Numbered from the stretch's first letter, positions 1 through 6,723 are shown. The stretch is DNA of 6,993 nucleotides from Methanobacteriota archaeon (GCA_026394435.1 JAPKYG010000205.1:1-6993); one strand, 5' to 3'. Notes: generated by a model from the letters alone, not told the origin. Made by a program: numbers and translations.

Positions 1-626
1 AGTATACAGACGCTAACGGAACTATTGTAGGGTTTGATATTGATATGATAAGATGGATTCTCGAACGTGAGAATTATACAGTGGAAGTTCGAGATATTGG
101 ATTCGATTTCCTGATACAGGAATTGCAAGATGGAAAAATTAATGTAATTACTGCAGGGCTCTCTATAGATGATGAAAGAAAAGAAAAAGTGGATTTCAGC
201 GATCCTTATTATAAAGCAGATCAATCTGTGCTTGTGAAGAAGAATTCAGGTATAAAAATAAACAACACAAATGATCTTAAGAATCTAACAAAAATAGGTG
301 CTCAAACAGGGACTACAGGGTGGAAATGGGTAAAGAACAATGTTGGTAACGATTCCGTAAAAAGCTACCCCTACTATACAGACGCTGTTCTTGATTTAAA
401 GACTGGTCCTGATCGAGTTGAAGCTCTTGTTCTTGATCAGCCTGTGGCAGAAGCATATGCGAAAACAGGTGATCTTGAGATTGCATTGACCATTTTTACA
501 AATGAGTCATATGGTATTGCTGTCAAAAAAGGAAACACCGAACTGCTACAGATAATAAACCAGGGATTAGCAGAATTAAAAACATCAGCAGAATGGGACA
601 ATCTTATAAAAAAATATTTTGAGTAA
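1..626 (+). CDS. Amino-acid ABC transporter substrate-binding protein, family 3 (5' partial)
   Basis: This is the extracellular solute-binding component of a polar amino-acid importer; it captures the ligand and hands it to the two permeases encoded downstream. The frame is open from base 3, before the first ATG at 45, and the residues there (YTDANGTIVGFDIDMIRWI) contain the near-canonical family 3 signature G-F-D-I-D-M. The N-terminus, with the expected signal or lipoprotein peptide, therefore lies outside the window, and ATG 45 is internal. Residues that bind the amino-acid backbone in HisJ/LAO-type proteins can be placed by motif: Ser (nt 162-164) and Arg (177-179) in LSIDDER, the GTT loop (about 309-317), and Asp (435-437) in LVLDQPVAEAYA. 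VDFSDPYY is also a family hallmark. The end has the usual SAEWDNLIKKYF helix. The first permease starts 25 nt after the stop. The side-chain specificity cannot be read; polar, basic or acidic amino acids are all possible. Confidence 0.93.
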   Translation, partial: YTDANGTIVGFDIDMIRWILERENYTVEVRDIGFDFLIQELQDGKINVITAGLSIDDERKEKVDFSDPYYKADQSVLVKKNSGIKINNTNDLKNLTKIGAQTGTTGWKWVKNNVGNDSVKSYPYYTDAVLDLKTGPDRVEALVLDQPVAEAYAKTGDLEIALTIFTNESYGIAVKKGNTELLQIINQGLAELKTSAEWDNLIKKYFE

Positions 627-640
627 ATAACCAGGACAAC

Positions 641-648
641 GAAGTGAT
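641..648 (+). promoter_or_regulatory. Probable ribosome binding site of the first permease
   Basis: GAAGTGAT resembles AGGTGAT, the complement of the archaeal 16S 3' end, and lies 3 nt before the GTG at 652. It supports the non-ATG start, for which the frame offers no earlier alternative. Confidence 0.5.
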
Positions 649-651
649 AGA

Positions 652-1326
652 GTGGGACTCGAGACCATCGTTACATCACTGCCTCGTTTATTGGATGGTC
701 TCAGAGTAACCATTGGTCTTACTGTATTTGCTGTTTGCCTTGGTACAATACTAGGGCTCCTACTAGCTCTAGGTCGTTCCTATGGAAAACGGGCACTCTC
801 TTTGTTTATTAATCTTTATGAAAAAATTTTCCGAGGTATCCCGCTGCTTGTTATCATTTTCATTATCTATTTTGGACCATCCCAAATTGGATTTAACCTA
901 GACCCATTTTCAGCAGCAATCCTTAGTCTTGGGTTAAGAAGTGCCGCGTATCAAGCACAAATTTTCCGAGGTTCTATAGAATCCATTCCAGAGGGACAAA
1001 TATCTGCATCATACTCCCTCGGTATGACGAAAATAAAAGCGATACGATATGTCATCCTCCCTCAAGTTCTTAGACTCTCGATTCCCGGTTGGTCTAACGA
1101 ATTCACTATCCTTTTAAAGGATACATCAATTGCAATTAGTATCGGTGTTATTGAGTTGATGAGACAGGGGAGATATATCTATGTACGCGAACCAGATCTT
1201 GCACTTGCTATCTTTTTACTAATCGCATTCATTTATTTCCTTTTAGTTATAACAACCAATAAAAGTCTAAGCTATCTTGAGAAAAAATACCGTATGGCAG
1301 GTTACCAAACGGAGGCTCATCGATAA
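652..1326 (+). CDS. Polar amino-acid ABC transporter permease (HisM/GlnP type), first subunit
   Basis: This is a 224-residue inner-membrane subunit that forms half of the translocation pore. Hydrophobic helices are visible at about 15-40, 62-76, 84-100 and 184-202. The RGIPLLVI motif (61-68) and the cytoplasmic EAA-type loop (about 117-138, with SLGM and VILPQ), which docks onto the ATPase, mark the HisMQ family, and the length is typical. LLKDTSIA (154-161) after the loop matches the usual family sequence. The start is GTG 652, the first start codon after an in-frame stop at 628. It is preceded by GAAGTGAT (641-648), a near match to the archaeal ribosome binding site. The stop codon TAA overlaps the ribosome binding site of the ATPase gene, suggesting coupled translation. 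The protein is paralogous to the second permease at 2096-2791. Confidence 0.93.
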   Translation: MGLETIVTSLPRLLDGLRVTIGLTVFAVCLGTILGLLLALGRSYGKRALSLFINLYEKIFRGIPLLVIIFIIYFGPSQIGFNLDPFSAAILSLGLRSAAYQAQIFRGSIESIPEGQISASYSLGMTKIKAIRYVILPQVLRLSIPGWSNEFTILLKDTSIAISIGVIELMRQGRYIYVREPDLALAIFLLIAFIYFLLVITTNKSLSYLEKKYRMAGYQTEAHR

Positions 1327-1330
1327 GGAG
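1325..1330 (+). promoter_or_regulatory. Ribosome binding site of the ATPase gene
   Basis: AAGGAG overlaps the TAA stop of the first permease (1324-1326) and lies 9 nt before ATG 1340. It decides that start over the upstream TTG at 1277. Confidence 0.7.
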
Positions 1331-1339
1331 AGTTTTTCT

Positions 1340-2095
1340 ATGCACATGCTTGAAGTAAAAAATATTCATAAATCCTATTGCAAAGTGGAGATTTTAAAAG
1401 GCGTCTCCTTTACTATGGAAAAAGGTGAAACGAAAGTTATTATTGGACCAAGTGGAACAGGAAAAAGTACGCTTCTTCGCTGCATCAACCAACTCAGCCC
1501 GCCTGATAAAGGCGAGGTGTGGCTAGATGGTGAGGAGGTTACGAATCCGAAAACAAATATCAATAAAATCCGAGAAAAAATAGGGTTTGTCTTCCAGGAC
1601 TTTAATCTCTTTAACCATCTGTCTGCGTTACGAAATATAAGCATTGGTTTAGAAAAAGTAAAAGGAATCGAAAAAGAAGAAGCACGCAAAAGAGCATTAG
1701 AGGAGCTCCATCGAGTGGGATTAGACGCACAAGCACAGCAGTACCCAGCACAGCTCTCAGGTGGACAGAAACAGCGAGTTGGAATCGCGCGAGCATTGGC
1801 AATGGATCCCGATATCATCTTATTCGATGAACCCACCTCAGCACTTGACCCCGAGCTTATCGGTGATGTCCTTGATGTTATGAAATCTTTAGCAGGTAAA
1901 GTAGCAATGCTGGTGGTTACCCATGAGATGGGGTTTGCACGAAACGTTGCTGATGAGATTATCTTCATGGAAGGTGGTGTTATTGTTGAACAGGGCCCGC
2001 CAAAAGAGATGTTTACGAATGCAAAATTAGCGCGAACGAGAGAGTTTCTTGGGAGAATCGGTGCGTTATATGGCGAAGAAGAGACAGGAGGATAA
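1340..2095 (+). CDS. Polar amino-acid ABC transporter ATP-binding protein (HisP/GlnQ type)
   Basis: This 251-residue cytoplasmic ATPase dimerises and drives import through the flanking permeases. All motifs are intact: Walker A GPSGTGKST (36-44), Q-loop Gln86 in FVFQ, signature LSGGQ (139-143), Walker B with catalytic Glu164 in LFDEP, D-loop SALD (167-170) and switch His195. The length and the TRxFL-like end are typical of the polar amino-acid subfamily, which lacks the extra C-terminal regulatory domain of methionine or maltose ATPases. ATG 1340 is chosen because AAGGAG (1325-1330) precedes it by 9 nt and the product then begins MHMLEVKNIHKSY, as in relatives; ATG 1346 is a minor alternative. 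The frame also stays open back to a TTG at 1277, but that would overlap the permease gene and add 21 unrelated residues. It sits 13 nt after the first permease and directly abuts the second. Confidence 0.96.
   Translation: MHMLEVKNIHKSYCKVEILKGVSFTMEKGETKVIIGPSGTGKSTLLRCINQLSPPDKGEVWLDGEEVTNPKTNINKIREKIGFVFQDFNLFNHLSALRNISIGLEKVKGIEKEEARKRALEELHRVGLDAQAQQYPAQLSGGQKQRVGIARALAMDPDIILFDEPTSALDPELIGDVLDVMKSLAGKVAMLVVTHEMGFARNVADEIIFMEGGVIVEQGPPKEMFTNAKLARTREFLGRIGALYGEEETGG
2086..2091 (+). promoter_or_regulatory. Strong ribosome binding site of the second permease, inside the ATPase gene
   Basis: AGGAGG lies within the last codons of the ATPase gene, 4 nt before ATG 2096. The ATPase stop codon TAA (2093-2095) touches this ATG, so translational coupling is likely. 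Confidence 0.8.
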
Positions 2096-2791
2096 ATGGC
2101 AACTGATTTTGGTCAATTCTTCCTGAATTCACTGCCAAATCTTCTGAATGGGTTAGGATACACACTTCTCCTTACCTTTATTTCAATTGCCGTTGGTTTT
2201 TTCTTAGGAATTGCCCTTGCGTTAGGTCGTGTCTATGGGAATAAAATCATTAATGGATTCTGTGTTGGATACATCGAACTGATCCGTGGCACGCCACTCC
2301 TTGTACAGTTATTCATTATTTATTTTGGTCTTCCTTCTGTAGGAATTATCTTTTCACCACTTCAGGCAGCCTTAATTGGATTAGCTATCAATAGTGGGGC
2401 ATACCAAGCTGAGTATCTGAGAGGATCAATACAATCTGTTGAATCTGGTCAAATGACAGCGGCTCGGTCTCTAGGTATGAATAAGCTTCAATCGATTCGA
2501 CATGTTATCCTCCCTCAAGCCTTACGTATCTCTATTCCTGCCTGGTCAAACGAATTCATTTATCTATTGCAATATTCTTCAATTGCGTATATCATCCAAG
2601 TCACGGAGTTAACGGCAGAAGGGAAATTCATCGCCGCGCACACCTTCCGATACCTTGAGGTGTTTGCGATGATTGCAGTCATCTATCTTGTCTTAACGAT
2701 CGTATCTACAGAAATCATTGACAGGATAGCAAAACACCTAAGTATCCCTGGAATCGGTGCAGCAAAACGCGTAAGTCTGAGAGACATCTAA
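2096..2791 (+). CDS. Polar amino-acid ABC transporter permease (HisM/GlnP type), second subunit
   Basis: This 231-residue membrane protein is the likely heterodimer partner of the first permease. Helices are visible at about 20-45, 68-80, 87-103 and 186-205. RGTPLLVQ (64-71) and the EAA-type loop (about 120-141, AARSLGMNKLQ then HVILPQ) place it in the HisMQ family. The stretch after the loop, SIPAWSNEF, is nearly identical to the other permease, but the following LLQYSSIAY (157-165) replaces the usual LLKDTS, and the tail is longer and basic. The start is ATG 2096, immediately after the ATPase stop with a strong AGGAGG. This is the last gene of the operon; a T-tract follows the stop within 12 nt. 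Confidence 0.94.
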   Translation: MATDFGQFFLNSLPNLLNGLGYTLLLTFISIAVGFFLGIALALGRVYGNKIINGFCVGYIELIRGTPLLVQLFIIYFGLPSVGIIFSPLQAALIGLAINSGAYQAEYLRGSIQSVESGQMTAARSLGMNKLQSIRHVILPQALRISIPAWSNEFIYLLQYSSIAYIIQVTELTAEGKFIAAHTFRYLEVFAMIAVIYLVLTIVSTEIIDRIAKHLSIPGIGAAKRVSLRDI

Positions 2792-2795
2792 ACCA

Positions 2796-2809
2796 TTTTT
2801 TTTAAAAAA
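2796..2809. terminator. T8A6 tract between convergent genes, probable two-way terminator
   Basis: Eight T residues (2796-2803) are followed directly by six A residues (2804-2809). The + strand importer operon meets a U-tract 5 nt after its stop, and the - strand flippase-like gene meets a U6 tract about 46 nt after its stop at 2856. Archaeal transcription commonly ends at oligo-T without a hairpin. I see no strong stem beside it. The rest of the 64-bp gap (2792-2855) shows nothing else. Confidence 0.55.
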
Positions 2810-2855
2810 CAATTCTCTCCTCAGGGTAAAATGTGAGATACTAAGATAGAGACTC

Positions 2856-3857
2856 TTACTGATCAACCATTTCTGGTAAAATTGTTGTAATACGAGATTC
2901 GGTAAGTGAAAGTAAAAACCCAAGAAATCCCAAGAAAAGATCAGTGACAATAAAACCAACAAGCGACAACACTAGAATCTGTTCTCCCGCCACTTGGAAA
3001 AGCGTCGTAAAAATAAAAATAGCGGTAAACTCCCTTGTTCCTAACCCAGCAAACGTGATCGGGATAAAACCTGCTGTATTTGCAATCGGAAATAGTAAGA
3101 GAAACGCAAAATACGGAATCTGAAGTCGTAATCCCAATAGAATCATATATTCCTGTGAAAACACGATTATCCAGGTAATAATACCTAAAACATAGGGGAT
3201 GATCATCGTTTTAAAACGAGGAAAGTCAATGTAGAATGTATCAACAAATGCGTTAAAATGGGGTTTGATCTTTTTTGGAATGAGATAGTTGATGATGATT
3301 CTGAAGAATTTTTCGCCACGATCCTTCTTTGTAAAATACACACACAAAAGGGCAAAACAGAGGATCCACACAATTGTGATCGGAAGTAATTCCGGAAGCG
3401 TTCCGATCACTAGTAAGGCTCCGATAATCATCATTCCATATAGCGAGAACGAATGAACAAAGGTCTCAATAATGGTATTAATAAAGAGTTTCCCAAATGG
3501 TTCGCCGGTTTTTTCTTTTAGGTACGGGACGCGCATCAACTGCCCATAATATCCTGGGGTGATACTCCCGTAGAATACGCCAATGAGATAGATTTTCAGG
3601 GAATAGAAAAACCCAACGGTTATCTTTTGTTCTCGCAAAATTATTTGCCATGTAGCGTTTCGGATCAAAAGAAGCGGGATGGTAAGGAGCAGAGCGTACA
3701 CAATAAATATCGGCTCGATGGAGAGAAACGCGGTAATGATTTTATGCACATCAAGCGAGTAGATAATGTAGGCAAGAATAATAAGTCCAATAAATGGAAG
3801 AACGAGTTTTGCTTTATTCAGAAGGTTCTTCGCCATGGCAGATAGGTGAATCACCAT
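2856..3857 (-). CDS. UPF0104 / LPG-synthase-TM flippase-like membrane protein
   Basis: This is a 333-residue polytopic membrane protein resembling the transmembrane domain of lysylphosphatidylglycerol synthase (PF03706-like). Family hallmarks are ITPGYYGQLMRVPYLKEKTG (99-118) and, near the C-terminus, PITFAGLGTRE (266-276), matching the usual P-x-G...R and GGLG-x-RE motifs. About eight helices are visible, for example 17-34, 46-65, 138-157, 160-176, 217-242, 246-263 and 294-317. The soluble aminoacyl-transfer domain of MprF is absent, as in most archaeal members. Members are thought to move lipids or lipid-linked glycans across the membrane; the substrate here is unknown, and no glycosyltransferase lies nearby to hint at one. 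The start is uncertain: ATG 3857 gives this length but has no ribosome binding site. ATG 3836 (Met8, MAKNLLNKAK) has GGTGAT 13 nt upstream and an ATAAAA element about 25 nt upstream. It converges on the importer operon. Confidence 0.85.
   Translation of the reverse strand: MVIHLSAMAKNLLNKAKLVLPFIGLIILAYIIYSLDVHKIITAFLSIEPIFIVYALLLTIPLLLIRNATWQIILREQKITVGFFYSLKIYLIGVFYGSITPGYYGQLMRVPYLKEKTGEPFGKLFINTIIETFVHSFSLYGMMIIGALLVIGTLPELLPITIVWILCFALLCVYFTKKDRGEKFFRIIINYLIPKKIKPHFNAFVDTFYIDFPRFKTMIIPYVLGIITWIIVFSQEYMILLGLRLQIPYFAFLLLFPIANTAGFIPITFAGLGTREFTAIFIFTTLFQVAGEQILVLSLVGFIVTDLFLGFLGFLLSLTESRITTILPEMVDQ
3845..3855. repeat. Perfect 11-bp palindrome at the start of the flippase-like gene
   Basis: GGTGA-A-TCACC is a perfect inverted repeat with a single central base. 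It overlaps the first possible start codon (3855-3857) and, on the - strand, contains the ribosome-binding-like GGTGAT upstream of ATG 3836. It could be an operator or simply the ribosome site with chance symmetry. Confidence 0.35.
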
Positions 3858-3910
3858 TTTACTTTTATGGTTTATTCACTGAATGAGTATAGTAGTGCTG
3901 ATGAAAACAG

Positions 3911-3940
3911 AAAAAAATGAGATGGTGTCTGTTCTCATTT
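3911..3940 (-). terminator. Hairpin plus T-tract terminator after the C25 protease gene
   Basis: On the - strand, AAATGAGA (3940-3933) and TCTCATTT (3922-3915) form a perfect 8-bp stem with a 10-nt loop. The T residues continue to 3911, giving an uninterrupted T7. It starts 15 nt after the protease stop codon. The stem has only two G-C pairs, so the T-tract probably matters more than the hairpin. The rest of the 98-bp gap (3858-3955) has room for a promoter of the flippase-like gene, but I see no convincing TATA box there beyond a weak ACTATACT near 3888-3895. Confidence 0.6.
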
Positions 3941-3955
3941 AATCCGATGGTTTCC

Positions 3956-6163
3956 TTAGCATATGCGAATAACTCGTAAGACAAACGGACCAAGGACAAA
4001 ACCCATTCCGTTCCATTTCTCTGCGTACTTGACATTTACCTTGATGGAAATTTTTCCGAACCCAAGAGGGGTCTTTTCTGGTTGTATGATTGTGATATTT
4101 CCAACACCAAGAGATGCAAAAGAGCCTTCCGAGGATATGTTGATAAACCCGAACAGTCCACCACTAATAGAGATGCTCCAGGGGATATTGCTCACTGGTA
4201 CCTCCCCGTTATTGAGAATGGAAGCTTGAACGACCCCCATACCGCCTTTTATGCCACTGATGCTCAGCTGAGGCTTTTGTTCTGATGTATCCACGAATGC
4301 AACCGCAGGATCCCCAAACAGGTTAGTCTCATAATAACACCAGCGCATGCAGGACCGTTGAATCAGGAAGAGGTTGTCTTCTTTGGAGTCATGATTCGCT
4401 CTCCCAATTTCTTTTATATTTTCTCCAAAGACCGCGTCCCAGAACTGCCGGTGGTATCGTTGTGAGTCACCATCGGTGCTATAAGACCAGAAAAATCCGT
4501 ATCGTGCGTTCCAGATCCCCGCAAACGCACCATGGGTGTTTTTCACGGTGAAATACTCCGCAATGCAATCCCCGCCTTCAGGATTGTCAAATCCACCTGA
4601 CATGCACCCTTGTGAGTACACGAAACAGAACTTGTCATTGTTGGTAAGTCCATTGACATCCCCCGTGTTCATTCTCATGTTATAATCGTAAGAAGCATGT
4701 CCATCATGGTTGATCAGATGGACACCGTTGTTAATCCGGTTGATTATTTCTTCTTTTGGCCATCCTGTACCCCACGGATTATTCGGGTCAAAACCAGGGT
4801 AATTCTCGTCATAGAGCTTATCGATGATATAAGAACTGGCTGGTATTCCAACGGTAGTAAAACCGTTTTCGCTTGATCCATTGATAAGTTGGTTGAGGGT
4901 AGTTCCCGCAAACGAGGCGATCCCATAGTCGCCGAGGTACTCACCAGCAAACGTGGCATCGCCAAGGTAGGTTTCACCCGGTGGACGAGAAAGATACTCA
5001 ACCGTTTTCGAAACGAAATTATCCACCTCATCTGTATTATCTACACATGCACGACCGACGAACACCTCTGCGATAAGATCAACATCACGACCATTCTCTC
5101 CATCGTGTGGCTCGCCCCATTTCTCATCTCCATCGTAGTTGTAGGTACCGTCAAGACACGCGTAATACAGATCGGCAGGCATATCGGTTTCATACGGAGT
5201 GACGTTCTCATCCATTCCTTCAACCCACAGCATTTTCGCAGGGACAACATCTGCATCGCCACCCAACAAGACGTAACGAATCCCCAATGTTGTGTAGACT
5301 GTTCTGATATAATCTCTGATGTTCTCCGGTGTATTTCCACCGACATCCGAAAGGGTTCGAATGATTGTCCGGGTGCCCGTAGCATTGTGTTGTACTGCGA
5401 GTGGTATAAAACCACTTTTCAAACTATCCGTCGTCAGAATCAAGAGATCACACTGATCAGATACCATCTTATGTGGTGAAAGCTGTTGATAAGTGCCTCC
5501 GACTGCCGGGTTATCAATTTTCGTAAGTAGGTCATTGCTATCTTGAGGAGAACTACGGTACAGCGAATTCTCAAACGTTTCTTTTTCTAAGGTAACCGTC
5601 ACTTTCATTGTGGGGTAATAGAACAGATCTCCTATAAGAGGGATGTATTGCACTGGATGAAGCATCAGCACAAGAATTGAATACCCTCGGAACTGATACA
5701 CACCGACTTCGGAAAATAAATGACCAGGGAACAGAGTATCCGACGTATACACTGCAGTGTCTGGTGTGGGGGCCGCATCAACAGCATGTGGTGTAAGCGG
5801 AATCGATTTTCCACACGGAACTATCTTAAACCCTGAGCCAACAAATGTTTTCTCACCGTTAATCACGATGGTATCGACTTTCGTGTTGGGTGGAAGCAGG
5901 AGATATGCTCCTTTTGTCGGTAAGAATGGTTCGCCAGGGTTCCCACAACATGGTGCGTTTTGAAGCAGTATTTGATCATAAACATCATTTTTAATCGATA
6001 TTTTTGAGAAGGTCAGCGATTGAAATGAATATGTCATTGCAATAGAATCAGTGGGTTCTTCTTGAGTCGCTAGCACCATACCAGAGAACGAGGTGATAAG
6101 TAATATAAGTGATATAAAAACAACTTTGCTACTTCCCCTTACCATGTTATCGTATTTTTTCAT
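3956..6163 (-). CDS. Secreted C25 (gingipain-type) cysteine peptidase preproprotein
   Basis: This 735-residue protein has a full C25 architecture. The signal peptide is about 1-33, with a basic n-region, hydrophobic core VVFISLILLITSFSGMVLA and likely cleavage after LA. A propeptide-like region follows (about 40-230, with GEPFLPTKGAYLLLPP typical of C25 propeptides). The peptidase domain (about 236-625) has LLILTT, YVLLGGDADVVP (297-308), the acidic loop TDMPADLYYACLDG ending at VGR, catalytic His489 in NHDGHAS and nucleophile Cys520 in SQGCMSGG, then LFGDPA (615-620), which usually closes the fold. A beta domain of about 100 residues (630-735) ends in GFVLGPFV. There is no C-terminal transmembrane anchor, so it is probably released or held non-covalently. 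The family cleaves after Arg or Lys, but the specificity here cannot be read. ATG 6163 is chosen for its ribosome site; Met7 (6145) is possible. It has its own promoter and terminator. Confidence 0.93.
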   Translation of the reverse strand: MKKYDNMVRGSSKVVFISLILLITSFSGMVLATQEEPTDSIAMTYSFQSLTFSKISIKNDVYDQILLQNAPCCGNPGEPFLPTKGAYLLLPPNTKVDTIVINGEKTFVGSGFKIVPCGKSIPLTPHAVDAAPTPDTAVYTSDTLFPGHLFSEVGVYQFRGYSILVLMLHPVQYIPLIGDLFYYPTMKVTVTLEKETFENSLYRSSPQDSNDLLTKIDNPAVGGTYQQLSPHKMVSDQCDLLILTTDSLKSGFIPLAVQHNATGTRTIIRTLSDVGGNTPENIRDYIRTVYTTLGIRYVLLGGDADVVPAKMLWVEGMDENVTPYETDMPADLYYACLDGTYNYDGDEKWGEPHDGENGRDVDLIAEVFVGRACVDNTDEVDNFVSKTVEYLSRPPGETYLGDATFAGEYLGDYGIASFAGTTLNQLINGSSENGFTTVGIPASSYIIDKLYDENYPGFDPNNPWGTGWPKEEIINRINNGVHLINHDGHASYDYNMRMNTGDVNGLTNNDKFCFVYSQGCMSGGFDNPEGGDCIAEYFTVKNTHGAFAGIWNARYGFFWSYSTDGDSQRYHRQFWDAVFGENIKEIGRANHDSKEDNLFLIQRSCMRWCYYETNLFGDPAVAFVDTSEQKPQLSISGIKGGMGVVQASILNNGEVPVSNIPWSISISGGLFGFINISSEGSFASLGVGNITIIQPEKTPLGFGKISIKVNVKYAEKWNGMGFVLGPFVLRVIRIC

Positions 6164-6168
6164 ATATT

Positions 6169-6175
6169 CCCCTTC
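6169..6175 (-). promoter_or_regulatory. Ribosome binding site of the C25 protease gene
   Basis: On the - strand AAGGGG (within 6174-6169) ends 5 nt before ATG 6163. It favours this start over the in-frame ATG at 6145. Confidence 0.6.
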
Positions 6176-6190
6176 TATATTATTGAGCCG

Positions 6191-6202
6191 TAAATTTAAA
6201 TA
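6191..6202 (-). promoter_or_regulatory. TATA-box promoter of the C25 protease gene
   Basis: The - strand reads TATTTAAATTTA, preceded by purine-rich GATAAG that could act as the TFB recognition element. About 25 nt downstream of its centre puts the transcription start near 6170-6175, giving a very short leader just containing the ribosome site. The box lies in the 47-bp gap after the upstream gene, which has no T-tract terminator, so read-through from upstream may add to expression. Confidence 0.6.
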
Positions 6203-6210
6203 CTTATCTG

Positions 6211-6723
6211 TTACAAGGTATTGGTGTGCAGTTCATTGAGAATGATTTCTGCAGTCCATTTCGCAGCATTGCCTGCAACACTGGTGCATTTATCGACATG
6301 CGCACCAGCTTTTTCAAACGCCTCGTAATCCTGTTTATTTAGGAGAACGTAGCTTCGTCCGAAAAGCTTTTTTTGAACATCGCAACAGAGTGGAGATCCG
6401 TACTCCTCGATAAATTTATCATACAAAAGTTTTGTGTATTTAAACACAAGTCGTTTTTTTTGTCCCTCGGTAAACTCCTGGTAGGTTCTTCCTACAAGAG
6501 AACTGATAGCAATCATCCCACCAGCTAGTGCTCCACATGTGCCTTTTGACGACAACGCGGTACCACCAGTCAGTCCCTGAGCTGCCTGGAAAATACTCTC
6601 ATTCCCCGCATCAAGCGTTTCTTTCAAGGCAGCGAGCACGCATTGCGGACAACTCCCTAGTTTTGCTTCATATTGGAACGCAAGATCATATGCTTGTTGA
6701 CAAATATCCTGTTTACCTGCCAT
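6211..6723 (-). CDS. C_GCAxxG_C_C family cysteine-rich protein
   Basis: This is a soluble protein of 170 residues from ATG 6723, with no signal peptide, probably cytoplasmic. It matches the C_GCAxxG_C_C family (TIGR01909/PF09719-like), small proteins with spaced conserved cysteines thought to bind metal or act in redox; their biochemical role is not established. Counting from ATG 6723, the cysteines are at 8, 25 and 28 (SCPQC), 63 (GTCGALAGG), 113-114 (a CC pair) and 146. The central motif is the CGAxxGG form rather than strict GCAxxG. An in-frame TTG at 6738 would add five residues (MVKTL) and leave only 3 nt to the preceding gene; ATG is preferred as the stronger start codon. No ribosome site is seen before either, and the AT-rich element about 25 nt before ATG 6723 would fit a leaderless transcript. 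The protease promoter lies just downstream. Confidence 0.82.
   Translation of the reverse strand: MAGKQDICQQAYDLAFQYEAKLGSCPQCVLAALKETLDAGNESIFQAAQGLTGGTALSSKGTCGALAGGMIAISSLVGRTYQEFTEGQKKRLVFKYTKLLYDKFIEEYGSPLCCDVQKKLFGRSYVLLNKQDYEAFEKAGAHVDKCTSVAGNAAKWTAEIILNELHTNTL

Noticed and set aside
45..47. ATG 45 as the start of the binding protein
   Set aside because: The frame is open before it and encodes the family signature GFDID immediately upstream; a start here would cut the first lobe of the binding fold.
3..386. Exact 12-bp direct repeat TATACAGACGCT at 3-14 and 375-386
   Set aside because: Both copies are in frame in the binding-protein gene and encode Tyr-Thr-Asp-Ala at unrelated positions of the fold; most likely coincidence.
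1277..1339. N-terminal extension of the ATPase from TTG 1277
   Set aside because: It overlaps the permease gene in another frame, has no ribosome site, and adds residues not seen in this well-conserved family. ATG 1340 has AAGGAG upstream.
1375..1968. A 197-codon open frame on the - strand, opposite the ATPase gene
   Set aside because: It mirrors the highly conserved ATPase coding sequence and its translation shows low-complexity Ser/Pro/Ile runs with no family features.
4889..5479. A 196-codon open frame on the + strand, opposite the protease gene
   Set aside because: The protease frame is clearly the coding one (catalytic and structural motifs throughout). The antisense product has no recognisable domain, and no ribosome site was noted.
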